Shown in pieces: positions 38,640-51,846 of a stretch of DNA of 64,000 bases; the first letter of the stretch is position 1; every line of letters starts with the position of its first letter. Both the position numbers and the translations under genes were made by a program. This DNA is from Taenia hydatigena. Taxonomy: Eukaryota; Platyhelminthes; Cestoda; Cyclophyllidea; Taeniidae. The notes beneath the pieces were generated by a model, which worked only from the letters and a program-made list of their open reading frames with translations, made no database searches and had not been told where the DNA came from. The DNA lies in contig JADWOT020001221.1 of NCBI GenBank assembly GCA_036345935.2, positions 94,472 through 158,471 on the forward strand, given 5' to 3'.

Positions 38640-41600
38640 ACAAATGACTAGGAGCAATGCTATAAAAGGTAGGCCTACACGTTTTGCTTATCTCAGCAAT
38701 GGGTCAGCTACGATGCTAAGTGTCGAACAATACTGGTCCACGCACTCAGAATATATGTCATTAACAGGTTGTATTCTCAACATTATGTTTCGCGATGCAC
38801 AAATTTTGTAACTTAGGCTATTCAAACTTCATTTGGACCGCAAAACAACCGCTAAATCCCTTAACGCTAACATGGCTGTGTATCCAAAGGTGCAAATCAC
38901 TAAGAAGTGCGAGAGATTGTTAGCTTCATTGCCTGTTTTGCACGCCACTGGCAGTTAGCGAAAGGTGTTTAGACAGTCAGCCATTACAAGATGGGGTAGT
39001 TTCTGCTTTAGCATGGGCTCTTAGTCCCAGGAGTGGTAAGTGCACAAGGGCAACAGGTAAACGGTTATGCTTATACAATCCGTACGGTATCCATCAATCA
39101 GCCGCATCCGACACCTTCCACGCCACAAAGGTACCCTGTGTTCCTTCCACACATGCGCCAACTATGTAGCTGCATTAAACTGCATGCAGAGCCGGACAAA
39201 TTTCCACTTATCACGAGATTGGCATAGTTTAAAAGGCATTTAACTTAACGGAATAGACGTGGATGGAGTGAGCGGAAGGTGAATAACAAGGATGTAAGCG
39301 AGTCTACTTAGCATTACCAGGTTGACTTGCCTGAAATGTGATATGATGCATGGTGAAAAAGCACTCGCACTTTTCAGCCGTTTACATGTTAATGCCTACT
39401 TCTCATTTCTATCAAATATGCTACTTTATCAAATGCCTTAATTTTGCTGAGAATATCTGCGCATGTGCTGATTTGATTAAAGTGCAAGAAGGTAATATAC
39501 CGATTGCCAACACGAAATTTCCCATGCTATTGCACAAGCTAGTGATTGACTGAGTTTGGGAATCTGGAAAGGGCGTCTGATCCAAAAATGTAGCATCCAC
39601 CTTCTACCCTGTGCTTATGTGCAAGTTTGTAGATAGCCTATTTGCACACACCCACGAGATTATTCATGCAAGTGTTGGGACCGTGAAAGCAAGCGGAGTT
39701 GCCGAAACTAAATTGGTAAATGTAGATCTGCCGGCCGCATCGATCGTTGGATTTGACGCCTAAAATTTAACAAGGTTGACTGAATTAGTGACATCTGCTT
39801 ACCCGCTACTTCATTCCCTTTCCTTTGATGCAATGCACGCCACCCAGGATATTTCCAACACCTGTATACCACCTTTGTAGTACACAATGTGGCATTTCAG
39901 CCGCTATATTCGGTGCATCTGTTTCGCAGGTAGTGGTAGATTTCATGGTAGAGAGTAACGAGATCCAGCCTTTGCATTTCTGACGGTATTCGTAAGCGGC
40001 ACCACTAATGTGCATAGCTATAAGTGAACAATCAATTTTGAATTTTCGGTAAGTCCATGATTACACGAGTGAGGTGGGCTAATTTCCTTTATGAACAGCT
40101 GCAATCACCACTTGAACCGCATGCCAAGAGCAACTATATTTGAAATTCGCCATGGTTTTATTTAATTTAGCACATTGGCAGCTGTACGAATGGCTATTAT
40201 TAAGAGAAGGCATAGATGTGGTTTTTAGAATGAGGTTTGTCCATGTTCCATTAGCTGCAGAGACTCCAATGGACGATCCATTGCTTTCCAAGACAAGTGC
40301 ACACACTAGTCGACGAATTCATGGAATGAGGTGTCAACCGCACAAATGTTTAGGGGTAGCGTTAGTGTTAGAAGGACTCGGACATAGCTAGAAGTGAAGC
40401 GCCACTCACTATCGGTACATATCTGCTCAGCTGCAGAGTGTCATTGCTTGTTTCTGCTCCACGAGGTGCTGCATTCGTTATTAGGCAGAATGGTTTAGAT
40501 AGTATGCAGACCCCACGCCTAACTAGTTTATCACTAAAAGACCATGTCTTGAGAGAATATGGGCCTTACATAATAGTCTGGTGGTTTGCTGATGTGTTTG
40601 ACTACACGAACGCCTCAATCTATGGAAGCTGTGCCTTCGCTTCACGGTACGGTCTTTGGGATGGTAATTTGCTAATGACCTCTCACCGCTCGCATACAGC
40701 CGTGAGTGGCATGTTCTTCCTTCGGCTTCACTCCATTGCAATACCATGAGACTGCTTTGGGAACACGCCACAATACAACTGGCTAGTGATTGCCCCATAA
40801 ATGATGCAAAATCTATCCAAAACGAGCCATTGCAGCATCATTTAGCATTTGCGCTTCAAGTAAATCAGTGATGGTGATGCAGCTTAAGTCAGCAGTCAAC
40901 CCTGCACCCAGCTTAAATTAAAAGAAGTTGAAGAAGGACGAGGAATAATAAGGATCGATGTGAAAGTATGGAGGTCACTAGTGAACGTGCGACTGAGCCA
41001 TCAGTCAAGGCATGAGCTCATGCCCAGTAGCCACGTAGATATCGAGTCTGTTCTCTGTGCTTTTCAAAGAATAGTGCTTTGCTACTTGCCGGCAGATTCA
41101 TAAACCGTGACGCCGTTCAACAGATGCGTAATGCAACCAAAACAGTAGTTAGCAAAATTTTTACCCATCAGCCATTCCGAATCCAGCATCATGTTACATG
41201 GAATGGTGAAGAGAAGACACAAACAAGAGTTCGTCTGGTCTTTTGGAAAATGGATGGCTCTAGCAGCATGTTGAATAAAAGTGGGTGAATATTATGGGAA
41301 GCGAAGCTAACAAAGGTGCCTGTCAAGCCATGCCCATCAGTTAATGTGATGACAGTGTTGAGTGGAGCATGGTTAGGTAGAAGAACCCGCTTCCAAATTG
41401 GGATACTGCATATATTATAGATATTACATATTGTGTATGCCGTATGTAATTTATCAAAGAGAGTTTGGCAATTTGATGAATCCACGAATGAATTCTTTGA
41501 GTCTTAAGGCGAGTCCTACTTAATTGAGGTTTGTAGGAGGCTGTAAAGGGCAATGCATATTACTGGTGGATATTGTTCCAAAGGCTAGGGCATAACATGA

Positions 41601-44400
41601 GATTCACGCTGGGAATTGTTACAGTAGTGCTCAGACCACCTTTGGTAGCGTTCTACGTTCACCCTTGATGCATGAGAAACCATCTAACCTTAAAATTCTA
41701 AAACAATTCTATGTAACATCGCCCTTCTTTCTTGTCTTGCCTACGCAACAGAAACAATTGCTGCCAGGGCCAAGCATTTGGATGTCTTGGTGCAAATCTT
41801 TCACTTCTCACTGGTTATATTTCCGTCTGTACTGACCGTGGACAATCGCCTCTCCTTAAGCATGCTTTTGCGCAGTTATGAGCAATGCAGCCGCACAGAA
41901 GGTGACAATGTGGCAGCGTGGCAGAGAGTCATTTGCCAACCTTAGTCCAGAGCACTTCACACTTCACTTGGACCAAATCTGGATTCCTAGCTTCTATTAG
42001 TCTATATTTTTGCTACATTTACAGTAACCTGATCTCACAAAAGTCTGCAAAGTCTTGGTAAACTTCGTGGGTCACAGTTTAGCCAAAGTTATGTTGATAT
42101 AGACTATAGCTGATCCGCAGTAAGAAACAGGCTTTTTGATAAATGGTAGTACAATCTCTGCCACGATGAAACACACCTCTCTTACGAATCAGAAAAGTGA
42201 TTTAGATTGCGTCTTATTTTCATAAGCTAAGAGTTGTTGCTCATCTTCTCACCCCATAGGCTGCATTTTATGGCGTACCCTGTTAATTTTTACTTTCATA
42301 GGTAAAAGTATGTTACGAGTTGGTTGTTACTGCTAACTTGTTTAACCACTACTCACGATGCCAGACCAGTGTAGACATTTGTGTACTTTTGGCTCGAATC
42401 CTAGAAACGACTTGATGAACCTTGCATATCATACATGAGTGTATTTATGCATGCAATGCGAAGGACAATTTTTGCCCGTCGTATTTCATTTCGTAAACCA
42501 CCTGCTGATTCCCTCTCACATCACCTCAGTCATTATTCCCACCAGCAACTGTGGATGTCATTTTTAAAATAGGCTTTGCTTTGTCCCAAGCATGCATGCA
42601 TGCTGCATGCATCCAAAAGCTCTTAAACAAGGTATAGTAACCTAGACACCAACCAAGGAGCTACATAAATGGAAAAGCTCAACAGATGGATTTCAAATGG
42701 AATAAATAAAAGCACGAACTCCTAATTTGATAAAGTCATTACGAAGAGCTTGCTGTTGTTATGCATAGTGGTACTAGAATTTGTTTTTCTTCTAGGGCAG
42801 GCTGGCAGAATTTAGAGCATTATCTCCCTCATTGGCACCAACATTGAGAGAAGCACAGAGGAGATCATGACGCGAACGGATGTTCGCCGATTTAGTGTAA
42901 AGAGCTGTGTCACAATTAAAGTACATCTGGTCATGGTATCAACCTACTAAATGGATGGAAACAAAAGGCGCTACATTCTATTAAGAGGATAAATTAGTCG
43001 AAATAGTTGATTGTTTGCCGAAAAGACGTATCGGCGTTTTCAGGCGTTTTCACCGTTAGGCGTGACCAAACTTTGAGCCGTATCTGACGCACACGTTGCT
43101 TGCAACGGTCCACTATATTCATCTATTCATTCATTATAGGCCTAATTTATGAGCGAGTCAGTTCTGCGGATGGGATAACTCAGTCAGGGTGCAGCAAGAT
43201 TCAAAACAGTAAGGCTTTGCACCCTGTTGCAAATGCTACCCACAGTGGAACTCGATTTGAGTGTACTCCCGACTGAACATAGCCTTTTGTAGTACTTTGT
43301 TTGTTAGAACTGCCGGTTTCTGTCAAGGTCACAGAGGTGGCTGTACTGCTCTAGCTGCAAGGACTGGCCTCCGGGCCATGCTAGCAGCCTATTTCCCTCT
43401 ATCCGGTGAATATATATATTCTACCCTAGCATTCTGCCTTCTTTTGCCTTCGAGGGAGCCTCGGGACGCTACACTTTAGTTTTAGTTTTCTGAGCTGTGT
43501 AGTGATGGCAAAATCTCAGGAATTTAATCCTCTTATATCAAGGCACAGAATTGACGGATGTAGCAAAGATTAGTTGACCCAAAGTAATCCCTCGTGTCCC
43601 TATTTTCAGCTGTAAGAATTTGATGCTACTAAAAACGGCTAATATTTTACAAATGCTGCGATGCTTACGGTCTTTCATTGTACCTTTCATTGTACCTTCT
43701 AGTGGACTCAATAATACAATGTGCCTCTTTAGGCTGGCAGAATGGTACTCATTCAGATTCCTTGCGAATTCACTGTACTCCGCAGAACCGCTGCCAACAT
43801 AGCCGACCAGCTTAGAAATAATCATGCCGCTAGAGCTTGAAATTGAAAATCTGAACTAAAAGGAATTGAATACAATTGGTGTCTTTGTCATCACTCTTAG
43901 AAAAGCTAAGGTCCTATTAATTTAGAATTAATGGAATCACATTAAATGTTATGAAGTTACATCCTGGTTTTGCATCCACATACGTATCTTTACATTCTGG
44001 CAAGCTTCATAACGTCTTGCGTAAAAATTTGATTAGTGAGGCATGCCTTTAAGTCGATTTGGCTGCTCACATTGGTTGCACAACATAAGATGATGAACAT
44101 CTGACCGTAACTGCTCCTACTTTGAAGAGCCACTACAAAGGTTTACACGATGTATATGAAACCAGTGTTAATCACGTAAACAAAGGGCTTGTTTGGTATA
44201 GGAGGTGTCTTCCCTGATCTGAAGACCAGTGGTAAAAGTAATAATGCAGAGTAAAATATTATTTAACAAAACTTAAGACCTTTAAATGACATTCGCCTTG
44301 TACTCTTGTCAAACCTCCACCACTGGCTTTGCTAATGAACTTTAAATGCATTGTAGCATTGGCTGCAACGAATGATCTTGAAACTAGAGTTGATAGCCGT
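38640..44400. other. Intergenic, no gene seen
   Basis: Frames at 40,438-40,749, 41,079-41,288 and 43,261-43,479 have no recognised domain, and the first two are overlapped by antisense frames. A 14-base alternating purine-pyrimidine palindrome, GCATGCATGCATGC, lies at 42,590-42,603. Nothing else structured was seen. Confidence 0.4.
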
Positions 44401-44401
44401 C

Positions 44402-44650
44402 CACCCAAAATTCGCATCATTAAGTGCCTCTTTAGCTAGAGACCTATCTGGATGTCCCATGATATGCACCGGGTGCCTACATAGCTTAGCCGGATTCGAG
44501 TCCTATCGCATAGTTGTGCTTTTATCAAATATTGTGGAACTGTATCACGTTTTTGTAAATGGATGTGATTACAGTGGTTATTGGGTTGTGACTTTATGAG
44601 GTCAGGGGATTAAAGGTAGCAAATCGCATGATCGCACCCCATGACCTGTA
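44402..44650 (+). repeat. Old dispersed repeat, copy 2
   Basis: Collinear partner of the repeat at 2,520-2,760, in the same orientation, with shared blocks at 44,431-44,462 and 44,597 onward. This copy has a longer open frame (44,372-44,599) that includes SASLARDLSGCPMICTGC; the other copy is broken by stops, so no coding function can be claimed. Confidence 0.5.
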
Positions 44651-44659
44651 TAGAGGAAC

Positions 44660-46560
44660 CCGATTATGTGGTCTCGGATTTGGTAAGTCTAGGAAGTAAT
44701 CATTCGTTTTTGGAAGGGCTAGGCTTAATAAAATTGGTTCATCCATGGTTGGGTCTGGCTGCTGCATTGTGAGTACATCTCTTTACTTGCATCAAGCTAA
44801 TTAAGCACAAAACCAGTGCCTTTGAAAGAAGCCTGGAACTTGCCACTTTTGCTCAGACGTAAACTAAACTCAACATCTATAATTCATCTGTAAATTATGA
44901 CAAGGTGTAAAGGCTAGTTCAATGAATTGCCGCCAAACGTGGTTTTGGTGAATTCACCGCATCCAGGCAGAGACCGATATCCGCCTTGCGTCCAGTACGG
45001 ATGCTCCCTCCCGCGAGATTAAAATGCATCTATGCTTTTAGTCACTAATTCTATCCCAGAGACTTCTGATTTGGTCTTCATACTGTAGCCTAAATCTGCC
45101 ACTCACATCCGTCAAGGGAATATGGCGACCTGGCTTTGGTGGGAAGAAGCATTTGCGTCGGTGAAATGGTACGATTTCTACGTTGGCAGCAAAAATTTAA
45201 GGTAGGCACATGTGCCAATGTGTTGCCTGAAGCTAGGATAATTTTGATTCAGACATTGCGTTGAGATTATAGACGTGCAAAGTGACTCCTCTGCATTTGG
45301 GTGATGCGATGAGATTTAATGTAAAAAGATGATAAACTTCAAATGCAGGAGGAATGCAACAGCATTACCTCATACTAAGGGGAGAAAAGTGGCACCATTT
45401 GCAACTAGGGATGGATAGATCGCAGAAACATGGAGATGTGTAGCATTTACAACCGTGTTTAAGCAACCTCTGGACTTTCCTTGATGAACACTGCTAATTT
45501 TGCAAGGAAAGTAACCTTAGTCGGAATTAAAAGAGGTAACCTTCAAGAAGAGAAATGCAATGCCTCAAAAATAATATCACTCCTCACTCATCTGACATTA
45601 GTTCAGCACATCAAGGAGTTATGGTGCTCAAGTGAAATACCTATAAACTGCTGAACTTCCCCATTCTGACAATTTCCTTCCTTGAGCTAATAGATTCTTA
45701 AGCAACTCCACCACCGTCAAAATATACTTGAGCATTGGAGGTGGAAAGTTAGCATGTCTCCTTAGATCTACCTGCTTATTTGGATGGCGAGGGATGTTTG
45801 AATGTTCTGACTTCTTGGGTAGCTGGCTGGCTATTTTCCAATTGACCCTCTGCTTGCTTTCATGGCTGACCTATTCACTACTATGATAGCTATTAAAATC
45901 TAATTTAAATTTAACCGCAAAAACTATTTTAAATCCAGTGGCTGTTCAGGCCACCTTAACTCCTTCAGTACCGATTACGCCCTATCTAGTACCACTTTCT
46001 CTTCTAGTTCTCCTTCCTCTCCTTCTTTTTGACAACGCCTCAGCCCCGTTTTCTTTCCATTGCAGCGGATTAAGGATGTCTGGAGGGAAGAGTAAAATTC
46101 GAGATGTGTACGGCTCTAATGTGATGCGAAATGGATTGTGCGAAACTAGCTAAAATTAAAATGATGACAAAGAGGGGTTGCTAGCAAATAAACCGTTTAG
46201 ACAAGCAGCAATTGCAAAAATATGAACTCAGCTAATGAGACAGGCCAACACATTTACATTGTGCTTAGCCTGCTGCTATCATTTTTACACAATTGGAAAT
46301 CATCGAATTCTTAGATGGCATCTAAGTTTTATGATAGCTGAATTCGTTAGCCACCTTTAATTTGTTGTCATCATCAGGCATTTACTTTGATATGAAAATC
46401 ACATGTTTCTGTGTTTGCACTATTACAATGAGTTTTCAAGGGCATTCACCGTGACCGTGGCCCATTTTCTCAAAGACTCTGATAGTAGACGTTATAAGTA
46501 AGATCAAGGGTTGAGAGCGATCAATTTGTCGAAGTTGGTTGGCATTTGATAAGTAATTGT
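44660..46560. other. Intergenic, no gene seen
   Basis: No exon, domain or RNA gene was recognised. A short pyrimidine-rich patch occurs at about 45,990-46,030. Confidence 0.4.
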
Positions 46561-46566
46561 TGTCTC

Positions 46567-48652
46567 CACGCGTCGGACTCGAGGTCCTCGATCCCTGAAT
46601 AGGAGTAGCTACGACATTAAATAAGCTTTAAAACTTGGTACTCTCTGAACTCCAACGCCACTGTTTAAGTATGTGGATTCACCCCTTACTTCCTTCACCC
46701 CTTGCAAGGAGCAGAAACCGATAGCAGAAGCCAGAAATGCGCAAGTAGGTTTTCTCTTAATGCGAGAGCTTTAAGCTTGATAGCTTTTGGGCCGAAGGAG
46801 GCTACATTCCATGTTGACATTAGGTGCTGCCCTCCCACTGCTAACCCTGATCCCCTTTTCAACAAATCTGAAGTCTTTCCCCACTCCTTCCTTTTAGCGC
46901 TTAGAACGGGTAGCAATTTGTCAAGGTAGAGTATTAGACTGTAGAGGGAGCGATGAATAGCGAAAAATCGGTGCGGCACAAAGAAGGCAAAAGCGGTAAA
47001 TAGCTGTGTACAGCGCCGTCTCTATTCCCCCCTCCATTTACAATAAACATTACTAATGATGATAAGCGTAAATAGTTCGATGCTCGGAAGGACCTTCCTG
47101 TCAATCCTGTAGCCAAGAGGAGTGTGTAATTCACAGAGACTCACTGCGCTGTCTTCCTATCCTTTAAAAAGGCCAACTGCAAGTCCACTTGTGTTCACTT
47201 CTCTACTATGTCCTCATCCGAACGAGAACACCTCTTTGAGCACTTGATAAGTCTTTAAAATTTGCGACAGTAAGTCATAATCTTCTTGGATTGGAACAGC
47301 TCTGCTCTCAGAATGTACTCCATTCTACACTCTGACATCTATCACAAGGTAGAGAAAATGTTGGATCAACTAAGCAATAGCACTTGGCTCCTGCAAAGTT
47401 TGGGCAATCTAAGGAAATAAAACAACTCACTAAAGTGATGTTCAAGTGTAGTTTATCCCGCTCGTAAGTTAAAACTTGGGTGGTCTATTGCCAGATAGAT
47501 AATTTGTCGACAACTTAGCATGCATTTTACTCGTTCTCTTAAGCAAACGGACCAAACTAATTGCATTCTGTTGTGAGGTTGTCCAGGCAGAATGAGCAAA
47601 GGATTAATGTTTCGTAAAAAAGTGAGGCCAGTTGTAAGCTTAAGCCAAATGTGGTGTTTGCTTTGCTAGAAGCGATAAGTGTCTACTGTTGGGCTCTCCT
47701 CAGTTGCAATAACTTCTACAGTCGCTAGGCGTCATTGAGAAGTCGAGCACGATCAGGCCGCACGGTGCCAACCTAGCAGACTAGAATTGCCAAAGGCTTC
47801 TGAGGAGGATAATCTATCCTCATGATGTCCATTTGGCAGTGCAGTTGTAAGAGTTAATGTAGTAGGAGTAGAATTAATCCTTGTATGCTCATTCCCAACG
47901 GAAAATCCGTCCCCAATTTTGCATCAAATGCCGATATAAGATATTTACTTCCCTCGCAAAAAACGAATCCTGCATATAGATGCTTTGAGGAAGTCAGAAA
48001 TGTAAGCGCTCAATATCTTACATTAGAAGTAACGGCATTATTTTTAACGAGTATGTGTGGCCTTTGAATGAAAGTAGCAGAAATTTGTATAGGAATGCAC
48101 TCTAATAAGGAAATTCTTTTGACCGCTTCGAATAATACAAAATCCGCCTAGGTTTATCCCGTTTGTACCTATGTCGTCAATATAAGTAAAGATGGTCAAA
48201 AGCACCGAGTTGTACCTGAGCTCGCAACATGTTGCAGCAGCATTGCAGAACTTGCACTAACAAAAGGCGAAACAACAGGCAGAATAATAGCCTGCACCCA
48301 GGATCATGCCAACTAACGCCAATGATTTTATATAGAACATCAACGAATCAAACCATCGCATATGTCACCGCCGTCTCCTTCAGTCACCCTCTCACCCTCT
48401 CCCTCCAACCCTCAACCGAACACATCGTTTCATTAGGCTTCATTGGCTCGTCATCAACTCCTCTTCTCCTCATGAATCACCAATTACAGTCCATGAGACC
48501 TCTCGTGTGTAAAGAAGTATTTGATTATAACGTGGTTGGTGCATCACGGCTAGTCGAGCGCATCCGCAGATTCGACCTGATTGTGGACTGTGTTTAGGAT
48601 GGAAAAGGAAATTGATGCTCGTGTGCTATTTAATAGTGATGAGGAACTAAGC
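46567..48652 (+). repeat. Duplicated block A (about 2.1 kb)
   Basis: This block aligns in direct orientation with 53,277-55,296. Shared landmarks in order include CACGCGTC at the left edge, GAAACCGA, GACATTAG followed by TGCTGCCCTCC, TTAGACTGTAGAG, GACCAAACTAA, and PLVCKEVFD followed by VVGAS near the right end. Reading frames are not conserved between copies except for the last 100 or so bases, so the block behaves as non-coding DNA or a dead element. A third fragment lies inverted at 56,368-56,485. Confidence 0.7.
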
Positions 48653-49204
48653 CGAATAATGTTAATTGGATGGGTAAAGATTTCAGATTTGTTAAAAGGG
48701 GGAAGTAGATGCTATGCAGGACCGGATGTGACGCACTAGCCCACTCATATCACCCAGCAGCACTTATGTCAATGTAACAATAACCTCCTTTTGTGCTGAC
48801 AACATACAAATTCATCTTCAGAGAAGCTGGTTTAAGAGTTATCAAGCCCGGCGCCATCACTTTCAACGGCTGTCAATTACGCATTTGTTTCATCTCCCTG
48901 GAAGGTGTGTAGATGTAAGGGGCGAAAGCACGCATTTGAAAAGTGATGTGGAATTCAGAGTGTCTCAAGTCTTGAAGCTTAACTAATTCCGTTTTCTCCT
49001 CCTCCTCACTGTCTGGAGACTTCCGGTCCATAGCAAGGATGACGCCATATTCCGCAAAATGGTTTAAAGTATGACATGATAGTTGGGCGATTATAACACA
49101 TCACATTGGAGTACATGCCCCCGTTTTAGCCTGTAAAATGAATGAGGCAGTAGTAAGCAGACAATCGCGGTAAAGCATGAAAATGTTGATGACACAATAC
49201 CTTG

Positions 49205-49520
49205 CTCATTTATGTTTTGACTACGAAAATACGGTGAAATGGCAGTAAGATAGACACAGAGGCTTCATCGCAGTCCATTGCTTGGCAGACAGCTTAGTGC
49301 CAGTCTAAAAACCACTGGGGCCAAACTCATCGGCGAAAAGGATTTCCTCTTCGTTTCGTCTGCAATTTTCAAACAAAAAGTCTTTTGCTATTTTTAAACA
49401 ACACCGTTGAATATATCGTCTTCCTGAAAAACCACTGTCAAGATGCAACATGTGGCATAGTGTGCGACAAAATTTCAGACGAGGTCAAGCACATTTTGCC
49501 ACGATGGCATACATTAAAAC
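49205..49520 (+). repeat. Duplicated flank block, copy 1
   Basis: Direct match to about 58,525-58,900. Shared words include ACGGTGAA, CTGTCAAGATGCAACA and a tract reading DEVKH here against DKVKP there. A third, weaker copy of the last part lies at about 52,295-52,420 (GATGAGGTGAAGCATGTG). The conserved peptide-like run continues only a few residues and is interrupted by stops in two of the copies, so it may be a relic of coding sequence. No family was recognised. Confidence 0.5.
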
Positions 49521-50760
49521 GGGACCTTCACATCTGGTGTGGTGAATGCCGCCCACACTCCATTTCGTCTCTATCTCCAAGAGTCTTGCAACTCTCTTAT
49601 CTTTCACAACACTCACCTGCATCAAATTCTTATGTGCTCAATATCAGAAACATCACCATCTTCTTCTTCATCACCTTTCAATCTATTTCGATATTATTTG
49701 GTCTGACGCTGAGGCTGCATTTCACCAGTTGGCCGCCTTGTGTGCTGTAGACCGATCTAACCCCAACTAGCCCTTTCATTAAAAGCTAGAAAAGCACAGG
49801 CTAGTAAATGCGGATGCGTATATTCTACACGCAAAACAGTGCATACAGATCGACTCGACATCCTCTTTATTTGCAAGAGGTAAGAGGCACCTTAAACAGA
49901 AAGGTAAAGTCACAAAAAGGCAAATAAATTAAATTAATATATTAATCCTTCACGAAGTTGTGAATAGAACTGCTATAGCGCGGTGCATATCGACAAGCAT
50001 AGTGTCTGTCAATCGTATACTTTGTCCACTGTAATGTATATGGCGCGAAATGTGATCTTATTAGCTTCTAATGGGTACCTCCAAATTGCTTTAAAATTCA
50101 CTTTCAAGCAGCTGATGAAATCGTACAAAATAGAAGCAGCATTGAGCATTCAAGCATCACTTCAATGGCGCAGGCTTCTGATTCCTCATATTGCTCCATA
50201 TTTTTTAATCGTATCATAGTGACATTCCTAGCGTCAATAATATAATGAGAACTACACTTGTGGAGGACTGTAGAGCACGTCATATAAAGGCAGAGATTAC
50301 CGATGGTGATGGATTGGTGACAGACGGACTACATCTTTCCCATTATGAGAATTGCTACATCACCTTTCGCAAGTTGAGGACCATTAATAAAAATAAAGAT
50401 ATTGGTGAGATGACTCCCATCTACGCATTTTCTGCTCTACTGAAGTTCCTCAATTACTTGCCTGTTGCGAACGAGAGCCTAGCACATTCGCCCACTTAAC
50501 TCCAAAGGATAGAACGCATTCCCAGTCCGTCCCATTCAACTACAAATAAATAGGACAAGTTTACGTACTTGCCATTTAGAAGTTATTCATCATTAGCTGT
50601 TAGATCGATGTTATTTAAGCAAGAATGAAGAGGGAGGGGAGATTTCCTACACTATAGATGCTTGCAAGACAGAAAGAGGCTTTTCACAAACGCAAGTTAT
50701 GGGTCGTGCTATTGAATAAAAATAGAGGATTGAGAAATTGGCACTGACCATCGCAAGCGC

Positions 50761-51614
50761 TCAAGCAAGTATTGCCGCTGAGGAAGTGAAGAGGACGCCA
50801 ACGGTTGCGGAAGTTGTACCACATCCACTAGTTGTTGTGACACCTCCTTCCCCATAGCCTGTGTAGACAGAACATTCTAGTAATTGTACCATGCAAAGTC
50901 GGCGCCTCCTTTTCAAAGCGAAGTGTTTGAGAATGAGCGCTGGACATAGTCATTGAGTGGTGAACTAAACAATGCTTTTGGTACCAGATACAACCGACGC
51001 CTCCTCTGATAAATGCGGTCTTTTATAGCACAATCACATGTACTAGCTTACTGACACTCAATGTTTGAATCAGTTTGGAGAATTCCACCACTGACTTTCC
51101 ATCCACTATTAACATCACAGTCACTGTGTATGATGAGTTGGGTCTCAGCCCGTTAGCAGCGACTTCTCGTTTGCTGGCGTACACAGTTTCAGACTTTTCG
51201 GATGTGGGTTCAGACGCCAACACTGCCCGAAGCGTGACGTTTGCCTTGTCTGCTTCATCCAACTGCGGCGGATCTCAACCCGCTGGGACCCCAATAAAAG
51301 TGTTCTTTCAATGGGTGCCTAGTTGGCATTGTCCCTTTTACAGAACAGGACAAGTATTGATCAGTCGAAATGACTACCCAGTAATGCCGGTTGCATTAAT
51401 CTACAGCAAGATTATATTGGATCAAATGTAGGCAAATGCACTAGAAAGGAGCTGCTTATAATCTGCCTTGAAGTAAAATTGTTTGATTTTACGAGTGTCG
51501 TGAACTGTTCAGTATGTTAATACCCATGCTGATAAGATCCAACCATAGAACACAACTTACCTCAGCCAAATCGAAAGTCGCCAACAGAATGAGACACGAG
51601 TGAAGCGTCGTCAT
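50761..51614 (-). pseudogene. EG95/45W-family oncosphere antigen, disrupted copy
   Basis: Exons on the minus strand are 51,561-51,614, 51,052-51,334 and 50,761-50,858. Exon 1 encodes a secretion signal (MTTLHSCLILLATFDLAE) and ends at GTAAGT. Exon 2 carries a single fibronectin type III domain, with LDEADKANVTLRAV and the tyrosine-corner region LRPNSSYTVTV. Exon 3 encodes a short polar linker and a hydrophobic tail ending SSAAILA, as expected for membrane or GPI attachment. EG95-family proteins are secreted or surface antigens of the infective oncosphere and are host-protective vaccine targets. Exon 1 is about 19 bases shorter than in the sister copy, changing the phase at the first junction. 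Inside exon 2 the early frame (HFYWGPSGLRSAAVG) runs into TGA and the later frame differs, so an indel lies between about 51,265 and 51,285. Both changes indicate a pseudogene unless splicing differs. Confidence 0.75.
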
Positions 51615-51653
51615 CACTCCACAGCTGCTCATAATTCACAACCTATGATGAAT

Positions 51654-51659
51654 TTTATA
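51654..51659 (-). promoter_or_regulatory. TATA box of the minus-strand antigen locus
   Basis: TATAAA on the minus strand lies about 40 bases before the ATG at 51,614. The sister locus has TATAAA in the corresponding place. Confidence 0.5.
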
Positions 51660-51816
51660 AGAATGCTTTACTTGCATGTCAGCCTATGAGCTCTCCTCGC
51701 CTTCTGCGACTTCTGCACAATGCGGCGTGATGGAATACATGTGTCCTCCCACATCTAACTCCCACGCTTCTTACCATAGTGACAAACTGCTACCGAATTT
51801 GAGAAAATATGAAGTA

Positions 51817-51846
51817 AACACTCACGTCACGCATTGTCCTTCGAGT
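51817..51846 (-). promoter_or_regulatory. Identical 30-bp upstream block with TGACGTGA
   Basis: In gene orientation this block begins ACTCGAAGGACAATG and contains TGACGTGA, a CRE/ATF-like word. It is identical to 61,841-61,870, at a similar distance from the start codon (about 203 against 214 bases), while the DNA around it has diverged. Confidence 0.4.

Noticed and set aside
48229..48597. 122-codon plus frame
   Set aside because: It lies in block A; the homologous stretch of block B is broken in that frame except near the end.
51075..51431. 118-codon plus-strand frame
   Set aside because: It is antisense to the FnIII exon of the EG95-family locus and has no domain of its own.
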